Positions 15,241-23,642 of a DNA stretch of 35,194 nt are shown piece after piece. Under the pieces are notes generated by a model. That model was not told the DNA's origin and did no database searches. It saw only the letters and a list, made by a program, of their open reading frames with translations. The stretch comes from an uncultured Flavobacteriaceae bacterium (GTDB lineage Bacteria > Bacteroidota > Bacteroidia > Flavobacteriales > Flavobacteriaceae): NCBI GenBank assembly GCA_943789455.1, contig CALSUE010000005.1, positions 1 to 35,194 on the forward strand. The letters are read 5' to 3'. The position numbers were made by a program, and so were the translations under genes. Position 1 is the stretch's first letter. Each line of letters starts with the position of its first letter.

Positions 15241-16287
15241 TTAAGCGATTGTTTTATTACGATAAAGGTCTAATCTTTTTTTCATTATAGGTTTAAATAG
15301 GAACGGAAAATAGGATAACATTAACATGGCCGGATATCCATAAGGTAAGGTAGGACTGTCATTTTTTGATTCCAATACTTGATAAGGCTTTGCCCCACTG
15401 TGATGATGATCTGAGTGTCTTGTCAATTCAAACAACAATACTCTTCCAATAATATGATCTGAATTCCACGAATGTTCACGTTTTACTCGTTCATACCTTC
15501 CATTAGCTTTCTTTTTTCTACGAAGTCCGTAATGGGAAAAATAATTTTGCGCTTCTAAAACTGAAATTCCATACACTGCTGTGATAAAATAGATAGCTGT
15601 TACGTTTAAGCCAAAAAAGAAATTAATTCCAACAAAAAGTGACACCGATAAAAGTGTAAAAAATATCATTGGGTTGAATAATGAAGACTTTCCCATAGAT
15701 CTCAACCTTTCTGTTTCTAATCGCCATGTTTTAAAATAACCTCCTATTTGAGATTTCAATGCAAACCAATAAAAAATATCGCCTTCTTTAGCTGAGGTAA
15801 GATCATTTGGGGTTGCTACATCTCTGTGATGGCCAGAATTATGATAGGTCATAAAGTGGTTTTGTATGGCCGTTAATAATAATATATGGGCTAGAAATTG
15901 TTTAAATTTATGATCTTTTTTGTGACCTAACTCATGTCCAATATTAATTCCATTGACCCCTAAAATTGTTCCCATAAACAAAATACAAGCTATTAAATCA
16001 GAGGTTAATATTGAAGGGTTAGAAACCGTAATCAAAAATTGGTATACCACAAATAAATGAAGCGGTACTGAGAGATAAAGAACAACGTCATAAAAAATAT
16101 TTTCTGTTGCTAATTCTTTCTCAACAGAAGTCAAGTTATACGTATTGTGGGGTAAAAAGTTTTCTAAAACAGGAACTATAACATATAAACTAAAAATGCC
16201 TGTGTAAGCGATTATGCCGGTGGTGTTAAATGTTAGTAATCCTAGTAAAGGAACAATAAAGGCTGAAAAATATTTAAATTTTGCCAT
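15241..16287 (-). CDS. alkB: AlkB-type membrane alkane 1-monooxygenase
   Basis: This 348-residue integral membrane non-haem di-iron monooxygenase has all histidine boxes in order: HELGH (118-122), HNSGHH (149-154) and HSDHHH (291-296), plus NYFSHYGLRR (about 248-257). It has about six hydrophobic segments. The C-terminal LPYGYPAMLMLSYFP is also typical of AlkB. These enzymes put a hydroxyl on the end carbon of medium-chain alkanes, using rubredoxin as electron donor; no rubredoxin gene is seen in the window. Convergent with the thioesterase operon. Fatty-acid or other alkyl substrates are possible, so hydrocarbon use is not proven. Confidence 0.88.
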   Translation of the reverse strand: MAKFKYFSAFIVPLLGLLTFNTTGIIAYTGIFSLYVIVPVLENFLPHNTYNLTSVEKELATENIFYDVVLYLSVPLHLFVVYQFLITVSNPSILTSDLIACILFMGTILGVNGINIGHELGHKKDHKFKQFLAHILLLTAIQNHFMTYHNSGHHRDVATPNDLTSAKEGDIFYWFALKSQIGGYFKTWRLETERLRSMGKSSLFNPMIFFTLLSVSLFVGINFFFGLNVTAIYFITAVYGISVLEAQNYFSHYGLRRKKKANGRYERVKREHSWNSDHIIGRVLLFELTRHSDHHHSGAKPYQVLESKNDSPTLPYGYPAMLMLSYFPFLFKPIMKKRLDLYRNKTIA

Positions 16288-16333
16288 ACTATTTAAAATA
16301 AATTAATTTTCAAAAATCTAATATACTGATAAT

Positions 16334-16341
16334 CAAATATA
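16334..16341 (-). promoter_or_regulatory. Possible -7 box of alkB
   Basis: On the minus strand this reads TATATTTG, a full match to the Bacteroidetes TAnnTTTG box, 46 bp before the alkB start. No clear TTTG -33 box was found at the usual distance, so support is weak in AT-rich DNA. Confidence 0.28.
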
Positions 16342-16393
16342 AATATGGAAGAGTTGCTATTTTTTTCTAAATTGAGAACCTATTAGTTTAAGA

Positions 16394-17092
16394 TTAACTT
16401 TTTTTGGTTGCTCCAATTTCATCATTAATTTGTTTAACCAAAATCTCATCTGTTTTTATGCCCCTGAGAATTCGCCCTTTGTAATAATGATGTAAATAAA
16501 GTTTATCTTGTATTTGTTGTAGTATCTTTTGAGGAATTTTTAAATTCCCTGTATACGTTCTATCAATTTGATAACCAAGGGCATTTACCTGATTACTATT
16601 GTATTTTGTATTGGTATAAAGAAAATCCAGGATTGCATTGGCTCTCAAATCTATCATCCCTTCTATTTGTTTACAAAAATCATGATATATATATTTTTTC
16701 TGAAGAGCTGTAACTACTGATTCATTATCAATTAATTCAATTAGCCCTGAGTTTTGAAGCCCTCGATACTCTTCCTGATTGTCAACGAATATAGTATTAA
16801 TTGATATTGCTGCTCCAATATGATACCCAATAGAATCTCTAGAATATTTAGAAAGTTGATTTTGGTTGTCTACTATCCATTGACCAGATTTAATCGCAAT
16901 TTTTTGTGCCTCAAGATTAAATAAATAATCTTCATGATCAACCTTACAATTAGTTAAAATTCTACTTAAAGATTGATTTTTTAAAGTTTCCTTGTATTTG
17001 ATAGCATTTTGTTTCTCAAGATAAAATGAAATTGAAATCCCCAATACAATGACCAAAAACTCTAAAAAATACCTTATCAATTGTTTTTTCAT
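16394..17092 (-). CDS. DUF6090-like membrane protein
   Basis: The Met at 17092 (MKKQLIRYFLEFLVIVLGISISFYLE) is preferred over the one at 17104 because a promoter-like box lies at 17118-17125. The N-terminus holds one hydrophobic helix (about residues 8-23) followed by a charged, helical domain of about 200 residues that would lie outside the membrane. The opening pattern, with ISISFYLE then N and K residues, and the later EYRGLQNSGLIELIDN are typical of the flavobacterial DUF6090 family. No function is known. It is a single-gene unit between alkB and ssb. Confidence 0.65.
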   Translation of the reverse strand: MKKQLIRYFLEFLVIVLGISISFYLEKQNAIKYKETLKNQSLSRILTNCKVDHEDYLFNLEAQKIAIKSGQWIVDNQNQLSKYSRDSIGYHIGAAISINTIFVDNQEEYRGLQNSGLIELIDNESVVTALQKKYIYHDFCKQIEGMIDLRANAILDFLYTNTKYNSNQVNALGYQIDRTYTGNLKIPQKILQQIQDKLYLHHYYKGRILRGIKTDEILVKQINDEIGATKKS

Positions 17093-17117
17093 AAAAACTA
17101 TCATTAATTTATAAAAT

Positions 17118-17125
17118 CAAAAATA
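17118..17125 (-). promoter_or_regulatory. Possible -7 box of the DUF6090-like gene
   Basis: The minus strand reads TATTTTTG, a full TAnnTTTG match. It lies just after the ssb terminator and 25 bp before the chosen start at 17092. A -33 box would fall inside the hairpin and is not obvious. Confidence 0.3.
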
Positions 17126-17130
17126 CTAAA

Positions 17131-17156
17131 AAAAGGATGCCTAGTGGCATCCTTTT
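17131..17156 (-). terminator. Terminator of ssb
   Basis: AAAAGGATGCC (17131-17141) pairs perfectly with GGCATCCTTTT (17146-17156) around a TAGT loop, an 11-bp stem flanked by A- and T-runs. It starts 23 bp after the ssb stop on the minus strand. Confidence 0.9.
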
Positions 17157-17179
17157 ATTTTCCATAACATTTATTACTT

Positions 17180-17515
17180 CTACTTTCCTCCCAACATTAA
17201 CAATTCGTTACAGACTACTTCTGTGATGTATTTTTTTTCTCCTTCTTTACTCTCATAAGAGCGAGAGGTTAATTTGCCTTCAATTGCAATTTCATTTCCT
17301 TTTGTCACATACTTTTCAATAATTTCAGCAGTCTTATTCCATGCCACAACATTGTGCCATTGTGTGTCGGTTATTTTTTCACCTAGTGAATTTTTATAAC
17401 TTTCATTTGTTGCAATGGAAAACTTTGCTAATTTCTTACCACTTTCTAAAGTAATAATTTCAGGATCGTTTCCTAGGTTTCCAATTAACTGTACTTTGTT
17501 TCTTAACGTATTCAT
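17180..17515 (-). CDS. ssb: Single-stranded DNA-binding protein, short form
   Basis: This 111-residue protein is an OB-fold SSB: MNTLRNKVQLIGNLGNDPEI opens the fold, and WHNVVAWNKTAEI and EGKLTSRSYE complete it. It would coat single-stranded DNA during replication and repair. It ends right after the fold (ELLMLGGK) and lacks the Gly/Pro-rich linker and the acidic tail ending in Phe (DIPF type) through which typical SSB recruits partner proteins. Many flavobacteria have both a long and a short SSB, and this is likely the short paralogue. A small hairpin, GCACT (17531-17535) with AGTGC (17546-17550), lies in its leader. Confidence 0.9.
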   Translation of the reverse strand: MNTLRNKVQLIGNLGNDPEIITLESGKKLAKFSIATNESYKNSLGEKITDTQWHNVVAWNKTAEIIEKYVTKGNEIAIEGKLTSRSYESKEGEKKYITEVVCNELLMLGGK

Positions 17516-17680
17516 AAGATAAGGTTTTGCGCACTTAAATAATATAGTGCAGATTATAATTTATTTTTTGTTGAGTTTTTTCAACACTGCAAATATGATT
17601 TAATTACCAAGTTAGAATCGGTTGTTAGACACTTACTTTCGGTTGTAAATATTTGTAGTCGTTTGTAAACGAATAATTCA

Positions 17681-17688
17681 TATCTTTG
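17681..17688 (+). promoter_or_regulatory. Possible -7 promoter box of the GNAT gene
   Basis: TATCTTTG is a full match to TAnnTTTG, 22 bp before the start at 17711. TTTG motifs upstream lie 15 bp (17662-17665) or 25 bp (17652-17655) away rather than the usual 19-21 bp. Confidence 0.4.
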
Positions 17689-17710
17689 TGAAGGAACTAT
17701 AAATAAGACT

Positions 17711-18253
17711 ATGACACACCTTATAGAGACCAAAAACCTGATGTTGAGGGAATTTAAAGCTACTGATGTTGCTAATATTTATAAATTAGATTCTAATGAA
17801 GAGGTCCATAAGTATTTAGGTAAAAAACCCATTAAAACACTAGAAGAGGCTGAAGAAATTGTGTCTTTTTTTCACCTTCAATACAAGGAAAGAGGAATTG
17901 GCCGTTTTGCAACCATAGAAAAATCGTCAGGCAAATTTATCGGATGGGCAGGTTTAAAATTAAATTTAGATGAAAAGGAAATGTTGAATGGGTACACAAA
18001 TTTTATAGATATTGGTTATCGATTTATACCAGAATTTTGGGGAAAAGGATATGCTACTGAAGCTTCTTTAGCATCAATTGAATATGGGTTTAAAAAATTG
18101 AAATATAATATTATATATGGTGCCGCTGATATAGAAAATGTTGCTTCAAATAAGGTGCTTCAAAAAATAGGTTTAAATTTTATGAATGAATTTGCCTTTA
18201 AAAATGAAAAGTGCAATTGGTATGAATTAAAAAATAGTAAAAATGGAACATAG
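17711..18253 (+). CDS. GNAT-family N-acetyltransferase (RimJ/RimL type)
   Basis: This 180-residue protein fits the Acetyltransf_3 group. It opens with LIETKNLMLREFKATDV. The acetyl-CoA pyrophosphate loop is IPEFWGKGYATEA (residues 106-118), followed by IENVASNKVLQKIGL near the end, also typical. The acceptor could be a ribosomal protein N-terminus or a small molecule; sequence alone does not tell. It is cytoplasmic. The end overlaps the next gene by 11 bp, so the two are probably translated from one message. Confidence 0.88.
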   Translation: MTHLIETKNLMLREFKATDVANIYKLDSNEEVHKYLGKKPIKTLEEAEEIVSFFHLQYKERGIGRFATIEKSSGKFIGWAGLKLNLDEKEMLNGYTNFIDIGYRFIPEFWGKGYATEASLASIEYGFKKLKYNIIYGAADIENVASNKVLQKIGLNFMNEFAFKNEKCNWYELKNSKNGT

Positions 18254-18596
18254 AGAATGTTTAGAGTGTGGTGAGCCTCTAAAAGGTAGGGTTGATAAAA
18301 AATTTTGTTCAGATTATTGCAGAAATTCACACAATAATAAAGTTAATAAAGACAGTAAAAATTTAATTAGAAATATTAATAACCGTCTTCGAAAAAATCA
18401 TAAAATCCTTTCCGACCTCAATACTTTTGGCAAGACTAAAGTAACTAGAACTCAATTATATGACAGAGGGTTTGACTTTCAACTTTTTACCTCAATCTAC
18501 AACACAAAAACAGGTAATACCTACTTCTACATCTATGATCAAGGGTATTTAACTCTTGAACATGATAAGTTTTTATTGATAAAAAGAGAACTTTAG
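18243..18596 (+). CDS. Small zinc-ribbon protein of unknown function
   Basis: This 117-residue protein has four cysteines in a CxxC...CxxxC arrangement (Cys6, Cys9, Cys22, Cys26 in ECLECGEPLKGRVDKKFCSD and the residues after), which suggests a zinc ribbon. A basic middle part (NLIRNINNRLRKNHKIL) and a hydrophobic, aromatic C-terminal part (TYFYIYDQGYLTLEHDKF) follow. It overlaps the acetyltransferase gene by 11 bp. The basic stretch could bind nucleic acid, but this is only a guess. I do not recognise a named family. Confidence 0.75.
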   Translation: MEHRECLECGEPLKGRVDKKFCSDYCRNSHNNKVNKDSKNLIRNINNRLRKNHKILSDLNTFGKTKVTRTQLYDRGFDFQLFTSIYNTKTGNTYFYIYDQGYLTLEHDKFLLIKREL

Positions 18597-18617
18597 AAAA
18601 CTATCTTTAGGATAACA

Positions 18618-18650
18618 AAAAACCCAAGAAATAAACTTTCTTGGGTTTTT
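18618..18650. terminator. Bidirectional terminator between zinc-ribbon gene and pyk
   Basis: AAAAACCCAAGAA (18618-18630) pairs perfectly with TTCTTGGGTTTTT (18638-18650), a 13-bp stem with a 7-nt loop and T-runs on either strand. It serves the plus-strand gene ending at 18596 and the minus-strand pyk ending at 18670. Confidence 0.92.
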
Positions 18651-18669
18651 AATTTTAGTTATAAATACA

Positions 18670-20097
18670 TTAATCTATTTCTGAAACACGCAGTGTGTTT
18701 ACCATTCCTCTTTCCTCTACAGGCATTGAGGTTAAATTGATCACAATATCTCCAGATGCAACATAATTCTTTTCTTTCGCAATTCGGTTAATATCAACAA
18801 CAGTATCATCTGTACTTAGATTTTCATCATAAAAAAATGCTCTTACACCCCAAAGTAAATTAAGCTTCCCTAAGATTCTTTTTTGAGTTGTAAATGCTAA
18901 AACATGTGACTGTGGTCTCCACGCAGATATCTGAAATGCAGTATAACCACTGTTCGTTAAAGTACAAATAGCAGCTGAATTTGTGTCTTTAGACATTAAT
19001 GCTGCGTGATGACATAAAGATTTAGTAATAAATCTATCGGTTCTAATATGAGGTGCTTGGTGAGGCACTTTTATTAGTGGTGAATTTTCAACACTCATAA
19101 TAATTTCACTCATCTTTTGAATTACTCTGACTGGATGTTTTCCAACAGATGTTTCTCCAGATAACATCACAGCATCAGCTCCATCCATAATGGAATTTGC
19201 AACATCGTTTACCTCAGCTCTTGTGGGTACAGAATTTGTAATCATAGTCTCCATCATTTGAGTTGCAATGATCACAGGAATACGTGCTTTCTTTGCTCTG
19301 TTTACAAGCATCTTTTGAATTAACGGAACTTCCTGCATAGGTATTTCTACTCCTAAATCTCCTCTAGCAACCATTAAACCATCACAATAAGGAAGTAAAG
19401 AATCAATATTTTCTACAGCCTCTGGTTTTTCAATCTTAGCGATTACAGGAACTCTATATTCTGAATTTTGAGCAATTAAATCTCTGAGTATTCTTAAATC
19501 TTCAGGAGTTCTAACAAATGATAATGCAAGCCAATCTACATGTAAGCTTAACGCAAAAATGGCGTCTTTTTTATCCTTATCCGTAAGTGCTGGGAGTGAA
19601 ATATCAGTGTTTGGGAGGTTTACCCCCTTTTTAGAAGATAAAACTCCTCCAACAATAACTTTAGTTATTACTTTTAATTTCTTATCGGTTGAAATAACCT
19701 CAAACTGTAATTTTCCATCATCTACTAAAATCTGTTCTCCAGGTTTCACATCTCTTGGGAAACTCTGATACGTCATATACGCTTTTTGAGCGTTCCCAAT
19801 ACATTCTTCTGTAGTAAAAATAAATTCAGCTCCATCCTCTAAAACAACCCCTTCTTCCATGACCCCAACTCGTAGTTTTGGTCCCTGTAGATCTGCTAAG
19901 ACAGCTACATTGAAACTGTTTTCTTCATTAATTTCACGTATTTGTTTTACACGTACTTTTACATCTTCATAATCTGCATGAGAAAAATTAATTCTAAAAA
20001 CATTAACTCCTGAACGAGCAAGTTCAGTTAACGTTTCTTTTGTATTTGTTGCGGGCCCTAAAGTGGCAACAATTTTTGTTTTCTTGTTTATGAGCAT
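18670..20097 (-). CDS. pyk: Pyruvate kinase
   Basis: This 475-residue protein is pyruvate kinase, which makes pyruvate and ATP from phosphoenolpyruvate and ADP in glycolysis. Hallmarks in order: KIVATLGPAT, NVFRINFSHADYED, LADLQGPKLRVG, the active-site strand VIAKIEKPEAVENID (catalytic Lys), GLMVARGDLGVEIP and the MDGADAVMLSGETSVGKHP loop. The length is that of the bacterial type without an extra C-terminal domain. It is the last gene of a minus-strand run, only 2 bp after the IPExxxVDY gene, as is common in flavobacteria, and ends at a strong terminator. Confidence 0.97.
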   Translation of the reverse strand: MLINKKTKIVATLGPATNTKETLTELARSGVNVFRINFSHADYEDVKVRVKQIREINEENSFNVAVLADLQGPKLRVGVMEEGVVLEDGAEFIFTTEECIGNAQKAYMTYQSFPRDVKPGEQILVDDGKLQFEVISTDKKLKVITKVIVGGVLSSKKGVNLPNTDISLPALTDKDKKDAIFALSLHVDWLALSFVRTPEDLRILRDLIAQNSEYRVPVIAKIEKPEAVENIDSLLPYCDGLMVARGDLGVEIPMQEVPLIQKMLVNRAKKARIPVIIATQMMETMITNSVPTRAEVNDVANSIMDGADAVMLSGETSVGKHPVRVIQKMSEIIMSVENSPLIKVPHQAPHIRTDRFITKSLCHHAALMSKDTNSAAICTLTNSGYTAFQISAWRPQSHVLAFTTQKRILGKLNLLWGVRAFFYDENLSTDDTVVDINRIAKEKNYVASGDIVINLTSMPVEERGMVNTLRVSEID

Positions 20098-20099
20098 AT

Positions 20100-20561
20100 T
20101 TAAAAAATTAAAAATTGTTTAGATTTTAAAGAATCTAATTCAACAGTGTAAGAAGTCACAACTTGGTTAATTTGTTTAATCTGATTTACTGTTTTGTATA
20201 TTGTTTCTTGAGTTGGTTCACCAACTATTTTTATAAAATAATCTACTTTTTTCTTTTCAGGTATTAAGTAGGTCTTAGTCTCTGTTGCCAAAACTATTGT
20301 ATCTGATGCATTTATTCTTTCTTCAGTATAGCTATTTGATATTAAATACAATTCAAAACCATATTCTTCATTAATATCATTATAAACTGAAAATGATGCA
20401 TTGCTTTCAAAATCTAAACTATAGTTAGCTTTTGAAAAGTGAGTGTCTAAATTCTTATTTAATAAATAAGCTAACTTAAAATCTTCTAATGCAGTGTGAA
20501 TTCCAATTAGAGTATAATTATCTTCATTAAAATCGTCTATGTCTAACGAATAAACTTGCAT
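20100..20561 (-). CDS. IPExxxVDY family protein
   Basis: This 153-residue protein carries the family-naming motif: YLIPEKKKVDYFIKI (about residues 96-110) matches IPExxxVDY. Its function is unknown. The protein is acidic, has no signal peptide, and begins with MQVYSLDIDDFNEDNYTLIG. It sits directly upstream of pyk (2 bp) and downstream of rnc, the conserved setting of this family in Bacteroidetes. A promoter-like box at 20604-20611 suggests it may start a separate message with pyk. Confidence 0.88.
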   Translation of the reverse strand: MQVYSLDIDDFNEDNYTLIGIHTALEDFKLAYLLNKNLDTHFSKANYSLDFESNASFSVYNDINEEYGFELYLISNSYTEERINASDTIVLATETKTYLIPEKKKVDYFIKIVGEPTQETIYKTVNQIKQINQVVTSYTVELDSLKSKQFLIF

Positions 20562-20603
20562 TAAAAATGGTATTGAGTTTAATTAATACTGCTACTAAAG
20601 CAG

Positions 20604-20611
20604 CAAAATTA
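20604..20611 (-). promoter_or_regulatory. Possible -7 box upstream of the IPExxxVDY-pyk pair
   Basis: The minus strand reads TAATTTTG, a full TAnnTTTG match, 43 bp before the start at 20561 and within the 97-bp gap after rnc. A matching -33 TTTG was not seen at 19-21 bp. Confidence 0.35.
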
Positions 20612-20658
20612 ATGATTGTTTTAAGAATGAACATAAAAATTAACGAAATCGTTATCGA

Positions 20659-21399
20659 TTATGAAGTTTCTATTTGTTTTTGGAAGGTATAATAAACTCT
20701 TTTTGATGCTTGTTCCTCTGCCTTCTTCTTGGATGTTGCTCTTCCTTTTGCTATTTGAACATCATCAATACTAATCTTTACACTAAAATGTTTGACAGGC
20801 TCATTCCCTGTGTCTTCATAGGTGTTTATATCGTACTTTTTCTTTTTCTTCTGGCACCATTCAATAATAAGGCCTTTATAACTAGTTATCTTTCCTTCAA
20901 GTTTTGGTATATCTACGTAAGGAACGATAACTTTATCATAAATGAATTTATTACAGTACGCGTATCCTCTATCTAGATAGATAGCACCTATTAGGGCTTC
21001 AAATATATTACCATGTATATTGTCTCCAATATTATTTTGAGGAATATTACTCTTTACAAATGAAATTAAATTTAAATCTTTACCTAACTCATTCAAATGC
21101 TCTCTACTTACAATTTTAGACCTCATTTGAGTTAAATATCCCTCAGATTGGTTAGGTGCTTTTGAGAAAAGATAAGAGGCTATTACTGCTCCTAACATGG
21201 CATCTCCAACAAACTCTAATCTTTCATAGTTAAAAGGTTCGCCTTTTTTATCTACTTTTTTTAAAGATCGGTGTGTAAATGCTTTTTGATAATTCTCAAT
21301 CTGATAGGGTTTAAATTTCAATAGATTTCGCATAGCATCATAAAACACCTTATCATCTCCTTTAGATGATTGGGTAACTATTTTACGAATGAAATTCAT
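20659..21399 (-). CDS. rnc: Ribonuclease III
   Basis: This 246-residue RNase III cuts double-stranded RNA in rRNA processing and mRNA decay. The catalytic signature NYERLEFVGDAML (Glu62, Asp66 region) and the second acidic site GNIFEALIGAIYLDRGY (Glu134) are intact. Residues ~165-240 form the double-stranded RNA-binding domain with KGRATSKKKAEEQASKRVY. It follows fabF by 6 bp in the order acpP-fabF-rnc seen in many Bacteroidetes. A short N-terminal extension (NFIRKIVTQSSKGDD) is usual for the group. Confidence 0.96.
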   Translation of the reverse strand: MNFIRKIVTQSSKGDDKVFYDAMRNLLKFKPYQIENYQKAFTHRSLKKVDKKGEPFNYERLEFVGDAMLGAVIASYLFSKAPNQSEGYLTQMRSKIVSREHLNELGKDLNLISFVKSNIPQNNIGDNIHGNIFEALIGAIYLDRGYAYCNKFIYDKVIVPYVDIPKLEGKITSYKGLIIEWCQKKKKKYDINTYEDTGNEPVKHFSVKISIDDVQIAKGRATSKKKAEEQASKRVYYTFQKQIETS

Positions 21400-21405
21400 G
21401 AAGTA

Positions 21406-22656
21406 TTAATCTATTTTTCTAAACGCTACACAAGCATTATGCCCACCAAAACCAAAAGTATTACTCATAGCAACTTTAATTGCTCTCTTTTGAGGTTTAT
21501 TAAGTGTTAAATTTAAATCTGGGTTGATGTTTTCATCTGCAGTACTATGATTAATTGTTGGGGGTACTATACCGTGTTTCATCGCTAATATAGATGCGAT
21601 AGATTCGATAGCTCCAGCAGCACCTAAAAGGTGACCTGTCATAGATTTTGTAGAATTGATATTAATGTTCTTTGCGTGATCCCCAAACACTTCAGAGATA
21701 GCCTTAAGTTCAGCAACATCTCCTAAAGGTGTTGAGGTTCCGTGAGTATTAATGTGATCTACGTCTTCTGGTTGTATTCCTGAGTTTTCTAAACAGTTTT
21801 TCATCACAGCAATAACTCCGATACCCTCAGGATGTGGTGCAGTCATATGATGTGCATCTGAAGACATTCCGCCTCCAATAACTTCTGCATAGATTTTTGC
21901 TCCTCTTGCTTTAGCATATTCATATTCCTCTAAAACAATAGCGCCTGCTCCCTCACCTAAAACAAATCCATCCCTTTCGGCATCAAAAGGTCTAGAAGCG
22001 GTTTCTGCAGTTTCATTTCTTGTAGATAATGCATGCATAGAATTAAATCCTCCCATACCTGCAATAGTAACAGCTGCTTCACTACCTCCTGTGACAATGA
22101 CATCACATTGCCCTAAGCGAATATAATTTAAAGCATCTATCATAGCGTTAGCCGATGACGCACAAGCTGATACTGTGGTGTAATTTGGACCCATAAATCC
22201 ATTTTTAATGGAAATGTTTCCTGGAGCAATATCTGCGATCATTTTAGGAATAAAGAAAGGATTAAATTTTGGTGTTCCGTCTCCAGAAGCAAAATTTAAA
22301 ACTTCGTTTTGAAAAGTTTCTAAGCCTCCAATACCTGCTCCCCAGATTACACCTACTCGTAATTTATTAATAACGTCCAAGTCTAATCCTGAATCTGCTA
22401 TTGCTTCATCTGAGGCAACCATAGCGTATTGGGTAAACTTATCCATTTTACGAGCATCTTTTCTGTTCATAAAATCTGTAACAGTAAAGTTTTTCACTTC
22501 ACATGCAAAACGAGTCTTGAACTTGGTAGCATCAAAATGCGTTATAGGCGCCGCCCCGCTAACTCCGTTAACTAAGGCAGACCAATATTCTTCAATATTG
22601 TTCCCAATTGGCGTTAATGCACCAAGTCCAGTTACTACAACTCGTTTTAATTGCAT
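21406..22656 (-). CDS. fabF: Beta-ketoacyl-ACP synthase II
   Basis: This 416-residue condensing enzyme lengthens fatty acids by joining malonyl-ACP to acyl-ACP. The Cys-His-His set is complete: Cys165 in TVSACASSANA, His305 in NTHGTSTPLGD and His342 in KSMTGHLLGAAG. The start MQLKRVVVTGLG is the normal one. It lies 7 bp after acpP and 6 bp before rnc, and works on the ACP encoded next to it. Confidence 0.97.
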   Translation of the reverse strand: MQLKRVVVTGLGALTPIGNNIEEYWSALVNGVSGAAPITHFDATKFKTRFACEVKNFTVTDFMNRKDARKMDKFTQYAMVASDEAIADSGLDLDVINKLRVGVIWGAGIGGLETFQNEVLNFASGDGTPKFNPFFIPKMIADIAPGNISIKNGFMGPNYTTVSACASSANAMIDALNYIRLGQCDVIVTGGSEAAVTIAGMGGFNSMHALSTRNETAETASRPFDAERDGFVLGEGAGAIVLEEYEYAKARGAKIYAEVIGGGMSSDAHHMTAPHPEGIGVIAVMKNCLENSGIQPEDVDHINTHGTSTPLGDVAELKAISEVFGDHAKNININSTKSMTGHLLGAAGAIESIASILAMKHGIVPPTINHSTADENINPDLNLTLNKPQKRAIKVAMSNTFGFGGHNACVAFRKID

Positions 22657-22663
22657 ATAAATG

Positions 22664-22900
22664 TTACTTTTTAGCTTCTTCTATATAGCTGATTGCTTGG
22701 CCTACGGTTCCAATGTTTTCCGCTTGGTCATCTGGAATCTGAATATCAAATTCTTTTTCGAATTCCATAATCAACTCAACAGTATCCAAAGAATCTGCTC
22801 CTAGGTCATTTGTGAAACTAGCTTCTGTAGTTACTTCATTATCGTCTACTCCTAATTTGTCTACGATAATAGCTTTTACTCTTGATGCAATGTCTGACAT
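22664..22900 (-). CDS. acpP: Acyl carrier protein
   Basis: This 78-residue acidic protein carries growing fatty acyl chains on a phosphopantetheine arm at Ser37 in the [11 protein letters not shown] motif. Its length is standard. It is the first gene of the run acpP-fabF-rnc-IPExxxVDY-pyk and is divergent from purN across a 163-bp gap. Confidence 0.98.
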   Translation of the reverse strand: MSDIASRVKAIIVDKLGVDDNEVTTEASFTNDLGADSLDTVELIMEFEKEFDIQIPDDQAENIGTVGQAISYIEEAKK

Positions 22901-22930
22901 AATTTATTTATTTTAAATTTTAAATCGAGA

Positions 22931-22938
22931 CAAAAATA
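22931..22938 (-). promoter_or_regulatory. Possible -7 promoter box of acpP
   Basis: The minus strand reads TATTTTTG, a full TAnnTTTG match, 30 bp before the acpP start. The expected TTTG at 19-21 bp upstream is not seen. Confidence 0.35.
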
Positions 22939-23063
22939 CAAATCTTATTAGTTTTAACTAATTTTTAGCAAAAAAATGAAGCCTAAATTATTTTATTTTG
23001 TTGATATGTGACTAATGAGATTATAATATCAACTTTTATGCTTTATTTTGTGATTGAATATTA

Positions 23064-23642
23064 ATGTACATGAAGAGAGTTATTATTTTAGCCTCAGGAG
23101 CTGGTTCTAATGCAGAAAACATCATAAATTATTTTCAGAACTCTACAGAAATTAGTGTTGTGAAAGTGTTATGTAACAAAAAAGAGGCTGGTGTTTTTAA
23201 GCGTTGCAAAAAGCTAAATAAAGATTGCGAATGGTTTTCTAGAGAAGATTTTTTTAAGAAAAACACAATCCTAGATAAATTAATTGAACAAACTGATTTT
23301 ATCGTATTAGCGGGGTTTTTATGGAAAATTCCTGAAGCTATTGTGAAAGCCTTTCCTAATAGAATCATCAATATTCATCCTGCGCTATTACCCAACTATG
23401 GTGGAAAAGGCATGTATGGTATGCATGTTCACCAGGCCGTAAAAAACAATTGCGACAAAGAAACAGGGATTACAATTCATTATGTTAATGAACACTACGA
23501 TAAAGGAGCTATTATTTTTCAAATAAAAACAAAACTTGAAATAAGTGACTCCCCTGAAGACATTGCACAAAAAATCCATACATTAGAGTATGAATACTTT
23601 CCAAAAATTATTAAAAAAACCATCTTAAAAGATGGGTGCTAA
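23064..23642 (+). CDS. purN: Phosphoribosylglycinamide formyltransferase
   Basis: This 192-residue enzyme transfers a formyl group from 10-formyl-THF to GAR in purine synthesis. The N-terminal phosphate loop ILASGAGSNAENII, the INIHPALLPNYGGKGMYG motif with the catalytic Asn-x-His, and ETGITIHYVNEHYDKGAIIFQ with the catalytic Asp are all present. ATG codons at 23064 and 23070 are both possible starts. Its end overlaps the RNase H gene by 11 bp, so the pair is probably co-transcribed. Confidence 0.95.
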   Translation: MYMKRVIILASGAGSNAENIINYFQNSTEISVVKVLCNKKEAGVFKRCKKLNKDCEWFSREDFFKKNTILDKLIEQTDFIVLAGFLWKIPEAIVKAFPNRIINIHPALLPNYGGKGMYGMHVHQAVKNNCDKETGITIHYVNEHYDKGAIIFQIKTKLEISDSPEDIAQKIHTLEYEYFPKIIKKTILKDGC

